Shown piece by piece: positions 35,986-47,290 of a stretch of 64,000 nt of DNA. The stretch is from Platycnemis pennipes. Its lineage: Eukaryota > Arthropoda > Insecta > Odonata > Platycnemididae. Numbering within the stretch: position 1 is the first letter of the stretch; each line of letters starts with the position of its first letter. Position numbers and translations under genes: made by a program. Location: the NCBI GenBank assembly GCA_933228895.1, contig OW121854.1:53176609-53240608 (forward strand), written 5' to 3'. The notes under the pieces are model-generated. The model was not told the DNA's origin, searched no databases, and saw nothing but the letters and a program-made list of their open reading frames with translations.

Positions 35986-37440
35986 GGATCAGGATATAAT
36001 TCTATTAGACGCTCTCCTCATAGTATTTTAACACCGATATTAGTGGGAATGTGTTTCGCACAGCTGTAGATACGGCGTTCCATATTGACCAACCAAACCT
36101 TGATTGTGAATTAATTAGATAGATACAGATACCATTACCTATATATGATTTCAATACCTGGCACGAGAAAAAAATCATATTCCCAAGAGGGAGACTAACG
36201 CCTAAGTAGTTGACTGGTGAAAGTAAACGGTACTTGGGTGAAAAATAAAACTGCAATTTTATTACAAGGGCACTTCATATTTTTTCCGCAATAATGATTA
36301 AGTTTCAAGTTTCATTTTTTACCTACGAGTCATGATGAAGATTTACACAGCAGAGCCAAGAGCGATTTTATATAACCGATGCAATTTCGAGGGACATTTA
36401 TTTCAATCCCAGGGTAATCAGATGCCCACTTTATTTGCGGAATTCCTAATCCGTAGTTATATCAATAAGTTACTCATCTGAAGTGAATGATGGCCATTTT
36501 CTAATTGCTTTAGTCTGGTGGACGTCTATGCTCATGATCGTGCAGGTATATAGCCCCACATGTTAGAGAATTTAAAAGCTATTTCAGACGAGTAACGAAC
36601 CTTTGATTGCTAAGATAAAAACAATATCACCTCTTAAGATTTATTACAAATGGAGATGGAGCATGTTTAACCATCAAATTTTCAGAAAAATGATTGCTTG
36701 GATGTAAATTTAAATGCATTTGAATATTAGTCAAAATTTGTAAGCAATACAAATTTATAGGTATGCATCTATTTCAATTATTTTTCGAATGGCTATTGAT
36801 GACTTCTTTTCTGTGTTGCACAATAAGATATCGGTATTGTGCCCCACATTGGCACCAATTTGTGGTAAAATAGCGAATATTGCGCCTCTTAGGATAATGT
36901 TGGAAGCTTAACGTTTTCAATCAGCTAGTTCCCAGGCCAAAAGAGCTGAAACTATGTTACTTAATATTGGAGCAAATATTGTGACGATGGAAGGGTAGCT
37001 TTCACTCGAAATGCATGGTTATTGACATATTATAAAAGGTCATACTTAATTTGTCAGCCATTCCCTAATAAAATAAGGCTTGCTTCGGAATGCGAAATAG
37101 TTTTAATGATGAATTAGCAACAATCATATAATTATGGATGTATTAGCCATGAGCGACAATAGTATTATAAATACAACTCTGCCTAGGAAACTAAGGCAGA
37201 AGTAAAGGATTTCGTTTTTATTTGTTTCACTTTGTTCGTTGTACAATTATTTTATAATACTATAATAATGAAGGACGTATTCAATGTATTTCACCGATAA
37301 TTCAATATCTTCTATTTATTTACAGAATACGGTTGGCTGTTTTTATAACATCAGTGTAAATTAGTATCTTCCATAATGCAGCTATAACACTTTGGTTTAC
37401 TTGCCTCCATCCATAAAAAATAAATCAGTACTTTCAGGCG
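35986..37440. other. AT-rich DNA, no gene seen
   Basis: No recognisable coding or repeat content. Confidence 0.55.
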
Positions 37441-37444
37441 AAGC

Positions 37445-37965
37445 ATGTGTCTATTCGTACTCATCATCATTGGTCATCAATCCTCAGATTGGTTTGACAC
37501 AGCTCTCCACTGAGTCCTTCTATCGGCTAATCTTTTCATAATTACGTATTTTCTCTCTTTCACATCCTTCATCACTTGTTCCATATATCTTGCACAAAGC
37601 CTTCTTTTTCCATTTTTCCCGTTCACTTTTCCTTCGACGATTGTCTTCATGAGGTCATCGTGTCTTAAGATATGGCCATTTAAGTTTTCCCGTCTTCTTT
37701 TTGTAGTTTTCAGCAGACTTCTCTTTTCTCCGACTCTTCTTAGAGCTTCTTTATTTGTCACTCGGTCTATCCATTAAATCTTCATTATTCCGTAGCTCCA
37801 CATTTCGAATGCTTCCACCCTTTTCTTATCTGCTGCTGTCATTGTCAATGCCTCACTACCATAGAGAAACACGCTCCAGATGCACGTTCTGATGAATTGC
37901 TTCCTTACTTCTACGCTTGTATTTCCAGCGCTTAGTAGATTATTCTTTTGATAGAATGCTCATTC
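37445..37965 (-). mobile_element. RTE-like LINE 3' fragment (family B), minus strand
   Basis: Covers almost the same part of the family as the 23.3-kb copy. From the tail (CATCATCATTGGTCATCAA at about 37,462) it runs through R-L-A-D-R, Y-M-E-Q-V, V-E-G-K, G-H-I-L-R-H and T-N-K-E-A, up to the Q-K-N block near 37,960. One frame is open for 94 codons (37,761-37,477), and a stop interrupts it just upstream within K-I-x-W-I-D-R. Dead copy. Confidence 0.9.
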
Positions 37966-38229
37966 GTACTACGAAACTATTATTTAACCAAATGGCTGGT
38001 TAGATAGGTGAGGGCAGAGCTCACCAGCAATGAAGTTCTTCAGTTGTATTTGCAAATGTCATCCTCAGTTTCCCTGATGTGATTGCAGAAAATGTTTGCT
38101 CCTACGATTTGATCTTGAAGAGAGAGGAGGAATAGGAGGAGAAGAATAATTTAGGTGTTTATTTTTACATGTTTGCCTGAAAATTAGGCAATCTTATCTT
38201 CGGTGATCATAACGTGGGTAACGGGTTTG

Positions 38230-38345
38230 TGTGAGTGGTGGCTAAGTTGGCTTATACGCCGAGGACCCGGGTAATACCGGCAGTGATAATTTTTCGCGCG
38301 TATATCAGTCTAAACTAAGGGCTGCTTAAAAAGCAGTTCAAGTTC
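38230..38345 (+). mobile_element. tRNA-like SINE head (family S4)
   Basis: GGTGGCTAAGTTGGC at 38,237-38,251 is a near-perfect Pol III A box. A weak B-box-like CCGGGTAATACCGGC follows at about 38,268. The downstream ~80 bp has moderate GC. Single copy in the window, so a lone tRNA pseudogene is the alternative. Confidence 0.4.
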
Positions 38346-41190
38346 AATGCTGGGTCCCTTAGAGAAGCTAAACCTTGGGGTTAATTGCGACTACAGTAGG
38401 CTAGAGCAAAAACCTGTTTTCTCTCCGTCTCTTCACCATATCATGGAAAACTCCTGGCTCCTGGTCCAATAACCCTCCAATACTGTTTGGTGTAAAGACC
38501 TTATTTTGGCTGCCATCTCCAAATAACTTAAGTTAGATACTGAGCGTAGTGTCATAATTTCTAAAGAATGAGGTGTACAATCATATCCTCAGTACAACGA
38601 TACAGTTGCAATGTAGAATATTTGGGTATGAATTAAATCAAGCAGGGCGTTGTCTCTTAACAGAATTCGCTGCGTACTCAGTAAGAGGCAGTAAAGAACG
38701 CCGGGTACTATAGATTGGAATTTTCCCGGTGATGGAGTTGATGAGTTTTGAGGGAAGCAAATATTGAGGGATAAAAGGGATAATCTCAGAGTAAAAGAGA
38801 GAAAAAGGATTATATGTTGGGATGGTCCAGTATCCCTCGAGAACCTTGGGTTAGGAGGCTTCGAGTAGAGTAAGAAAATAGGGCGATAATGTGTATGCTT
38901 AAAGAAATTGAAAATCCTCACCTTATTGGAAAACGGAAATGTTTGTCGGGGATTCATTTTTCCTTGCACTAAAGATAAGAATGGCCTGAGCCTTAAATAT
39001 CTTTCCAATATTTTACGGATTTCTTCGCTTTCATTTATGTGATAAGTAAATAGAGAGACCCTTTCCGAGTTGGACTTAAAAATATTTCTTCCATATTACC
39101 TGAAGCGTAAAAAGGTCAATTTAAAAATGAAATTCAGTTTGAATTTACCCTCTCATATTATCCAAAGTTTCCTTCCATTTAACGGATCAGGATATAATTC
39201 AGGCGTATTTACTTAATGATCTGAATAAGCCGTATCTACAGGCATGATTTTTTATACTTAGGTACACCTCTAATGACTTTTTATTTCATACATTTTCACG
39301 GTATTAGTGTAAAAAATGTGATAAATATTGCAATATATTTATGATAAGATTATAACGTGAACTAAATGGTGAAAAGTATGTAACTATTATGATTTATTAA
39401 ATATTTCCAAATTTTTTATCCTTCATAGCAAAATTTCAACAGTCATTTGCCGAACTTGGGAAACCTGTGATGTATCTCTTGGTACATTATTAGAAGTAGT
39501 GGTGAGTTATCCAAAGAATGAAATGTCAACGAATGGAATTCAATATTCTTCGCTAAGATTTGAAAATAGAAGAGAAATGTGGAGTGAGAGGCTGGGTTTT
39601 AAGGAAGATATTGGAATTATTCTGAATATTTGATAAGTAAATCTTTCACTGAATCACTCCTCCATAAATTGAATTCCTTATAGCCCCAAAACAGACGACC
39701 GATCCCTTACGGTGGAATATATGAAAAGGATGACAGTGAATAATCTCTATGGCTGTAGCGTTTGATCTCACTCAGTTCTACTTATATGAGTTCTGTTTGT
39801 AAATGAAGTCCTATCCTTCTTCATTGTCCTATTCTAACTCCCAAAGATTTGACTCATAATCCCGCAAGAGCAAACGGCCTTGCGTACTCTTTGCCATTCT
39901 CTAGGATACTGCTTTATTGAAAGTTTGTGAAGGAGATGGCAGTTTGAAGCCTCTTAATTTTGCCTACGTATAGCCTGGAAACACTACCTCCTCATAATAT
40001 CATCTTTACGCGTTTATTGAAATCCTCCTCATAAAATTTTATATTTTAAAATGGAAACTTTTTAAAATTATAGGCTCATTAAGATTAATTCAGGTTAACG
40101 CTCCCTTATACGTGAAGGAACGACAATTTAATATTTATTTTAACTGGAAGGTGAAACATGGCCAAAAGACATTCACTCTCAAACATGAATACTTTACAGT
40201 CACTATGAGATTTAGATAGTGATCAGGGCTATATTACCACCATTGCTCTAACTGTAAAGTGCAGGTACTTTGTCATCATGATATCATGTGTTTCTGTTAA
40301 TTCACATTTCGTCGGTGTGTTCCTGAAACCTCTTGTGTGACCAAAATGCCAAAATTGATTTTTTGGTATCAAAATATTCGTCTCGTCAAGGCGCATCTAC
40401 CTATGAAACGTACAATGTGATATAATTGTGTTAAAATATAAAATTAAATAAATTATATTTTTATAGTTAGTATCATAATATTGTTCAACACTTTTAAACA
40501 GTCTTTTGTGTCTCCAGGAAAATTTTATGTTTAACACACAGTAGGTTTAAAGAATCCGACGACGACTTGAATTTTTATACTAGACGGTTTTGGTTGCTGA
40601 ATGGACCCGCCAAAAAAAATTACCTTGGTTATCTAGTGATGTTATATTCCTAACTTAATTTGCCCCCATCCTTGGTGTGAACTTCAAATCCTTCGGAGGT
40701 GATTGTATTACACATTTAGCATTACTTTTTATAGTATTCCATTAGTTATGCATCCTCATTAGCCATTTTATTCTATATCGGTTTATTTGAGTTAATCCCT
40801 AACTCATAAACACCCATTTACTTTCATCCTCCTTCTGGTCCCTTTCTCCAGATTTATCAGTGCAAGCCAACTAAACTTTTCAAATGCTAGACCTTGCTGA
40901 AAGAATCAAAAGAAGAATCCATTGTACTTGGACTGGAAGTGGTGGCTTTATAAATTGGCTAACTGCGAAATATTAGGGCAAATGTACATTGCTTGCGCTT
41001 TACTGAATACCAGCAGTTAAGTTATGAAAATTCTTCGAAACTCGCAACCGAATGAACTAGTTCCAGTTCCTTCAGCTCCGCACATTTATAAAGACATTTA
41101 ATCCGTAGGTGGCGTTGGGTAAGTTTTTATCATTTAAAACAATCCGTTGAAATTCATTACCTTTGTGGTAACCCGAAGGAAGCAGGGTAG
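38346..41190. other. Mostly AT-rich, no gene seen
   Basis: A 139-codon minus frame at 39,008-38,589 is the longest here, with no recognisable domain. No repeat structure is evident apart from a 19-mer at 39,182-39,200 shared with 35,984-36,002. Confidence 0.5.
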
Positions 41191-41490
41191 GTCGCCCTCG
41201 ATCCCTATCCCTTAAGCAACGAGCGCTTCCCTTTTGCCGCCCTATTACATTTTTCAGTTTCTCCTTTCCCCTGTCTCAGGGCCTACGTCGGCCACCTCGA
41301 GTGAGTTTAAGTCGCTCGAGTGCTTTTGCTTCTCGTCCCCATGGACGACTTCCTTCGCCTTGGTGGGTTCCTACTCCCTGACCTCCTTTCTCCCGAGGTG
41401 CACTTCTCGGAAAGAACAACATACACTCGGAGAGTGTCCTCTTCCAACCCAAACACAAAGACATGCAACTAACCGCGGTGGTGAATCGAA
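41191..41490. other. Small GC-rich patch
   Basis: C/T-rich on plus. Overlapping frames of 74 and 87 codons on opposite strands give Ser/Pro/Thr-rich and basic products without motifs. Confidence 0.4.
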
Positions 41491-43190
41491 AAAATAGCAT
41501 GGATATTGATTCTAAAATTCCGATGATTTACTCTCTTTTAAGGGCCTCCCAGAGGAAATATCTCTTCTTCAGAGAAAATTGACGGTAATCGGTTGGAATT
41601 ATTATAAGAGAACGTTTATCTCCACTAAGTATCTTCCTTTTCCCTTAAGGATACATTATCAAGGCAACGCTGATATATTAGCATTGATAAGTCTGAGCCT
41701 AAACTAATTAAATTATATTCCCTTCATGCTAGTGTTAACGTTATCCCACATAGCTCATCCTAATAATATGACTAATAAAACTGCTATTTTCATTTAGGAC
41801 ACACGATTTATTTGTTTCAAGTAAACGAGTTATTACAAGGAGATGTCACTAAAAAAATTGCTGGATGAATATTGTATTGCAGTGTTTTTATTTAGGTAGA
41901 ATTCTCAATTGCTACATCTTTGTAGTTTGTCGTAATGGCAATTAATAAAACGTTAATAAACCCCTATCCATGTAACATAGTGGTGTAATAAAATATCGTG
42001 CTCAGAAAAGATGCCAGGTCTAGTGTTTTATGCAATTGGATATGTGGTAATTGTATTTATTTTGGATATTTCTTCATGTGTACTTTATTATTAGGCAGTA
42101 GGTAGTAGTTAAATTTCACTTTTTCTCCATTTCAGAGAAATTATGCGTTCGTTCCTGGATTTGGAAAAATTGTATAAAATTTAATTTCAAATTATTTCTG
42201 ATACAGTTTTGGTAATTACGTGCATTTGCGGCTATTATTGGCCATTCCACCACCTTTATTTATATACGCATTTAAAATCCATGGCGTCGCGTGATCCTGA
42301 AACAAATATGCCTTTAATTTCGGAGTTTAAATTATAACCCTCAGTCTTGGACTCCCCAGAATGCTGTGTTAGTGATTTATTCATTTTTTTCAGAATAACT
42401 GAATCAGACTGAAAAAAATAGTGAATAAAGTTAAATCATATTCTTACCATTACAGAGTACGTACGTTTACACATAGATCCCTGAAAATCTTCACTTCAAA
42501 ATAAGGTTTTTCTTCAAGTTGGTCGCCTGTTGTCTATGCGTAAAGTAAACGTTTTGAATCCTTTCCGGGATTATCAAAACTTCCTTGAATAAATAATATT
42601 TTAATTTTCATTTTAGAAAGAGTAATTAATAAATAGTGATATATAAATTAATCAGTGACCTGTTGACGTATTTTCCACGGTATGTTTTTCAGGTCATGGC
42701 TTTAAACTGGACATGGAGCATCTTTGATTTGATTGATTATCGCATGACTATTTAAATAGGACCTGAGCATTGAAGCGTATAAGCCCACATTATAACCTTA
42801 CGACCCTTTCGAAATTATCTCATTAAACGATTACCTAAAGCAGCAGTAAAAAATATGAAACGGAACGCCATGGGAATGAAAGTGACGCGTAATTTTGGCG
42901 CAATTTTTCGTGCCGGGCCCCGAAAGAAGTTTCGACCGGCAATCATCGGAAAGAAATCACGCTACGTTTAACCCCGTTAAAATTATGACCTTGGCGATTG
43001 AGTAATATCCCCATTCCGGCAAAGTACTCCGCTTTACGGGATAGGGGTAGAGGGAGATGGGAAAAATAATAAGGAAAGCGGAGCCAACAGATCCTCCCGT
43101 TGGTTTCCAAGGAGGAAGCAATATTTTATATTCGACTTTAATGATTCGGAACGGCTTGGGGAAGGGAAAAATATAGCGGAGAAAATGTCT
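41491..43190. other. AT-rich DNA, no gene seen
   Basis: 1.7 kb with nothing recognisable. GC rises gradually from about 42,860. Confidence 0.5.
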
Positions 43191-43549
43191 CCCCCTTGAA
43201 TAAAAATAGGAAGAGTGTCTTCTTTCTTTCCCTCTCACACAAACACACACTCCCGTCGGAGATATTTTTTTTGTTGCATCATTCCACCCAAAGCGTCCGT
43301 CCGCCTTTTTTTCTTTTAATCGATCTCCCTCGCGATCCCGTGCTTTAACTCAAAATGTTTCAATTTTTCTTCCTCCTCCTCCCTCTCTCTCTCATCCCTT
43401 TTACCGCCCTGATGTCTTCGTACTCCCTCCCGCTCCCCCGCTTCCAGAAGTCCTCCTGTCCTGAGACTCCGCACGCCTCATCGCTCTGGGAACCGTAAAC
43501 TGCTATATATCCCCCAGCACCCTGAGTCTCCTCTGTCCACCCCCGTTTG

Positions 43550-43593
<44 letters not shown>

Positions 43594-43960
43594 CCTCCTT
43601 GCCCCCCTTACATTCCACCCCCGTATCCCCAGTACACAACCCAGTTTCTCCTCCTTCACCCACCCCCATCTCACACTTAGATGATGATGCAAGGAAGCAG
43701 TGCCAGCAACTGCTGCGTCTTGCCAGCGGTGGCAGATAAGGGAAGCACCCGGCGCGTACACCTACTGCTACTTACGGCTCACGGGGCGGGGGAAATAGAG
43801 GAGTGAGATAGGAGATGGGGTTGATGGTGAAGAGGACTGAGGTCTTGGAGGATAACGTCTCTTGCTTTACGAAATGGTTTTTTAGGGGGTTGAGGGAGGG
43901 GGAGAGAGTTAACAGTAATGCAGAAGATTTGGAGGCAGTGGCAGAAGGAAGGTGTATCGT
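43191..43960. other. GC-rich bipolar island with (CT)n
   Basis: C/T-rich from about 43,290 to 43,680 on plus, then G/A-rich from 43,780 to 43,960. A pure (CT)n tract of about 17 units lies at 43,556-43,589. Frames here encode Glu-Arg repeats and the like, reflecting the simple repeat. Confidence 0.6.
43556..43589. repeat. (CT)n microsatellite
   Basis: Uninterrupted CT dinucleotides for about 34 bp. Confidence 0.97.
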
Positions 43961-44079
43961 GGGTCTTTCATATGCAGAGTAAATGAATAAAAAAACTAAA
44001 TAGCCAATAAAACTTAGCCATTCAATTAGGGCATATAGTGTGCTATTTCTTCATTGAAAAGGCAGTAGGTCTTACTAAA

Positions 44080-44171
44080 TTACTGTCTGTAAAAACTTAT
44101 GTCTGTAAAATGTCTTATTACTGTCTGTAAAAACTTATGTCTGTAAAATGTCTTATTACTGTCTGTAAAAT
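44080..44171. repeat. 38-bp tandem repeat, about 2.4 copies
   Basis: Units start at 44,081, 44,119 and 44,157, each with TACTGTCTGTAAAA. Within each unit GTCTGTAAAA occurs twice, so the 38-mer grew from a shorter motif. Copies are identical where both are complete. Confidence 0.95.
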
Positions 44172-44946
44172 ATCCTCTTTTCGTGGATGTAATCCGCTAT
44201 TTCGGCAGTGTAACCGGTGTGTGTGGATGTTTGTTTAATGCCAATTTAATATTTGTAGTTCCTGCGCTTTTGGTCAGTGCTTTGGTAGATGATAGCCGTC
44301 CTAATTGTTGTTAATGGATGCTAATATTAGAATCACAAATTTGACCTGCTGCCGGAATTAACGCTATTCTATTTTATATAATGATCTGAAGGACATGTGT
44401 ACCAAAGGCAGTATATTACATACATAATGAATAAACCACTCATGATGTGCTTTCGCTCTCATTGGCTTCTGCTGATATATTTCTGGGTTACAACCATAAT
44501 TGCAGACATCAATAATGCTGTTCTTTTCTGAAACATCTTTCAAGTTTGCTGGGCAGCTTTGAGGAAGGGGTAACATTTTTTGTAGGCATATGTTATTTTC
44601 AGTGGAAGGATATCTATAGTACAAAATAACATAAATTCATAAATTTAATGGCGGAGGAAATGGTCGCTAGCGGTGACTATTCGATGCCTCGTGCCGCGTA
44701 CCGACACGTGGCGACCTGCATTACATTTCAATCCAAATGAAATTTTTATCCAAAAGTTTGGAACGTAATCGACGCCTGTAAATACGGTGACCTAATGTCG
44801 GCTTTATTATGGGAATTTGTTTAAGTCTTTATAAACAATACAGCAATAAATAAGATTTACCTAACTTTCAATGGTCATGCTTTAATGTGGCAGTAAAAAT
44901 ATCGCTATGATAGCTATTTCTTTGTTTCACGAGCCATGTCCTGAAC
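44172..44946. other. No gene seen
   Basis: AT-rich. An 86-codon minus frame at 44,624-44,364 matches nothing I recognise. Confidence 0.5.
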
Positions 44947-45133
44947 TTACAAGGGGAGTGTCCGAGTTCCGGGTCTAGGATTTTGACGAAATTTGCCAGG
45001 CAGGTAGTCCTTGATGAGTTATTTACGAATCACCCCCCATATAGGGTTATATATCCAGAAACTTCGTCAAAAAACGAGTTTGAAATATTTGATTGCAAAT
45101 ATAAAGCCAATAATTAGCCATGTTTAATCAGTG

Positions 45134-45205
45134 CAGTTTGGGTTAGGGGTAAGGTATTCGCTTCACAATGTTGACGTCCCTAGTTCGATACTTTTCGAGT
45201 CCAAT
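45134..45205 (+). other. tRNA-like module in left arm of foldback element
   Basis: GGGTTAGGGGTAAGG (about 45,139) resembles a D-arm/A-box region. CCTAGTTCGATAC ending at 45,191 resembles a T-loop/B-box, at tRNA-like spacing. A stable acceptor stem is not evident, so this is a tRNA-like relic rather than a tRNA gene. Confidence 0.4.
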
Positions 45206-45291
45206 TTTTTTTTCATCGCAATTTCGTCGTACGACTTTCCCTGGTTTTACATATTTTTAATCTGTTTACCCGGGATGCATTTTAACTATTT

Positions 45292-45385
45292 TACGTAATA
45301 ATTACGTAATTTGCTAAAATTACGTAATTAGTACGTTAAATAGTTAATTACGTTATTTACCTAAATCACGTAATTGGTACGTGGC
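45292..45385. repeat. Cluster of ACGTAAT motifs (left arm)
   Basis: ACGTAAT, ATTACGT or close variants occur about six times in under 100 bp, several head-to-head as local palindromes. Mirrored in the right arm at about 46,017-46,110. Possibly subterminal protein-binding repeats of the element. Confidence 0.7.
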
Positions 45386-46196
45386 GGAATTACTTCCGCA
45401 CGCCCTGTCGTTTTTTGTGTATGAAATTAACGGAAGAGCATAAAGTGTGATCGTGACTTTGAATTTCCGTATCTTTGGCTACGCAGTCCCGACGCACGTA
45501 CAACACATGTTCTAATTCGCCTGGTGCCGTGATTTTCCAGCGCTGTGCTTTTTTGGAAAAACTAATCGCAAGAGAAAAAAAGAATTTAGGTTTTGTAATC
45601 ATACAATTGTAAGTGACTACCGAAATGTTCGGGTGATTCTAACATGCTCCTGAAAAGGTGCAATACATTCATTCTTCAAAATTAATTGTTACCTCTGGCT
45701 TTTTATCAATTTCCAAGCGACGTCCTTGATTCGAAACTCTCTCCCACCCGAATATTTCGCCCGATCACCCGCACATTTCGGTAGATACTTACAATTATAT
45801 GATTACAGAGCTTAAGTTCTTTTTTTCTCTTGCGATTAGTTTTTCCAAAAAAGCACAGCGCTGGAAAATCACGGCACCAGGAGAATTAGAACATGTGTTG
45901 TACGTGCGTCGGGACTGCGTAGCCAAAGATACGGAAATTCAAAGTCACGATCACACTTTATGCTCTTCCGTTAATTTCATACACCAAAAAACGACAGGGC
46001 GTGCGGAAGTAATTCCGCCACGTACTAATTACGTGATTTAGGTAAATAACGTAATTAACTATTTAACGTACTAATTACGTAATTTTAGCAAATTACGTAA
46101 TTATTACGTAAAATAGTTAAAATGCATCCCGGGTAAACAGATTAAAAATATGTAAAACCAGGGAAAGTCGTACGACGAAATTGCGATGAAAAAAAA

Positions 46197-46268
46197 ATTG
46201 GACTCGAAAAGTATCGAACTAGGGACGTCAACATTGTGAAGCGAATACCTTACCCCTAACCCAAACTG
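46197..46268 (-). other. tRNA-like module in right arm of foldback element
   Basis: Mirror copy of the left-arm module, with the B-box-like part at 46,211-46,221. The two modules point toward each other. Confidence 0.4.
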
Positions 46269-46455
46269 CACTGAATAAACATGGCTAATTATTGGCTTTA
46301 TATTTGCAATCAAATATTTCAAACTCGTTTTTTGACGAAGTTTCTGGATATATAACCCTATATGGGGGGTGATTCGTAAATAACTCATCAAGGACTACCT
46401 GCCTGGCAAATTTCGTCAAAATCCTAGACCCGGAACTCGGACACTCCCCTTGTTA

Positions 46456-47249
46456 GATATTCTGGTTATAATCCTTGCCTAGGTAACCGCACGGGGACTC
46501 ATTGCTCACGCTTAAAGGCCAATAGACAGTGGACTGAAAGTAAACCGGGGTGGGTCATTTGTTGCTTGCAAGACTTAAAGTGGATGAAAGCGGGGAAAAA
46601 ATAATCGCTTCAGCGTTTCTTTATTCCACCGCCAGATACTTGCGGTTGACCTAGTTTCCACGGTGAGATGTTTGTCCTTCATCTTAGGTCGCTGCAGTAA
46701 ACTCGTGCCAGGGCAAAATTATTTTCTCTTGGATACATGCTTGGATTTTCTGCGACATCAACATGACGCATCGCCTATATTTTAAACAATGTTCCCTATA
46801 GAATCACATTCACATCTATTCACCATTTATAAAAATTGTCATTTAATTTTAATACCCTTGCGTTTTGAGGTATATGTGGTACGGCTCTGAATAAATCAAT
46901 TATTACGTTTTATTTACATTAAATGGAGTGGTTTTTATTCCATAGAGTTATTGTACATTAATTACAAATAATATGTTGGATTGGAGATACAAAAGTAATT
47001 TTAATAGTCATGTTTTACTTTCTTTTATTGTTGGATATGTCCTATTTCTCATCATAACTAAAATGTTTGTTACTATTTTAGTTTTATTGGAGTATTTTTA
47101 TAACCTTGATTGTGACTTTAGTAAAGAAATGCTTTGGACCTTGTTGGGACTGATGATTTAGCGACAGTAACGTTCTTTATGTACTGATTGATATGACTAT
47201 ATTTTAGGATGAAAGGTTAAAACTTAAGCGTTCCACAGGTTAAAGAGAT
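46456..47249. other. AT-rich DNA, no gene seen
   Basis: A 62-codon hydrophobic frame at 46,973-47,161 has no recognisable family and is probably chance. Confidence 0.5.
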
Positions 47250-47290
47250 TTATTACATGTTTCATCTCACTAAAGCATCATCAGGAATAT
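47245..47290 (-). other. Hammerhead-like / Penelope-like motif
   Basis: Minus strand: CTGATGA (47,284-47,278), the canonical first half of a hammerhead core, is followed after 14 bases by GAAAC (47,263-47,259) and ATGTAATAAA. Stem II and stem I are weak as read here, so activity is doubtful. The pattern matches tails of Penelope-like elements from general knowledge. Confidence 0.4.

Larger units (their letters stand above)
44947..46455. mobile_element. Foldback/TIR DNA element, 1,503 bp, TTA target duplication
   Basis: The sequence from 44,950 inward is repeated in inverse from 46,452 inward for about 690 bp, with only scattered differences and at least one single-base indel. A ~120-bp unpaired centre lies at about 45,641-45,761. 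The ends are CAAGGGGAGTGTCCGAG and its complement, flanked on both sides by TTA (44,947-44,949; 46,453-46,455). A 3-bp TTA duplication suits PIF/Harbinger-type transposition, but other superfamilies also make 3-bp duplications. No transposase is encoded, so it is non-autonomous. The near-identity of arms points to recent formation or arm conversion. Confidence 0.9.

Noticed and set aside
38040..38100. CTGAGGATGACATTTGCAAAT on the minus strand as another hammerhead-like motif
   Set aside because: No GAAAC follows, and the preceding GAAA is on the wrong side.
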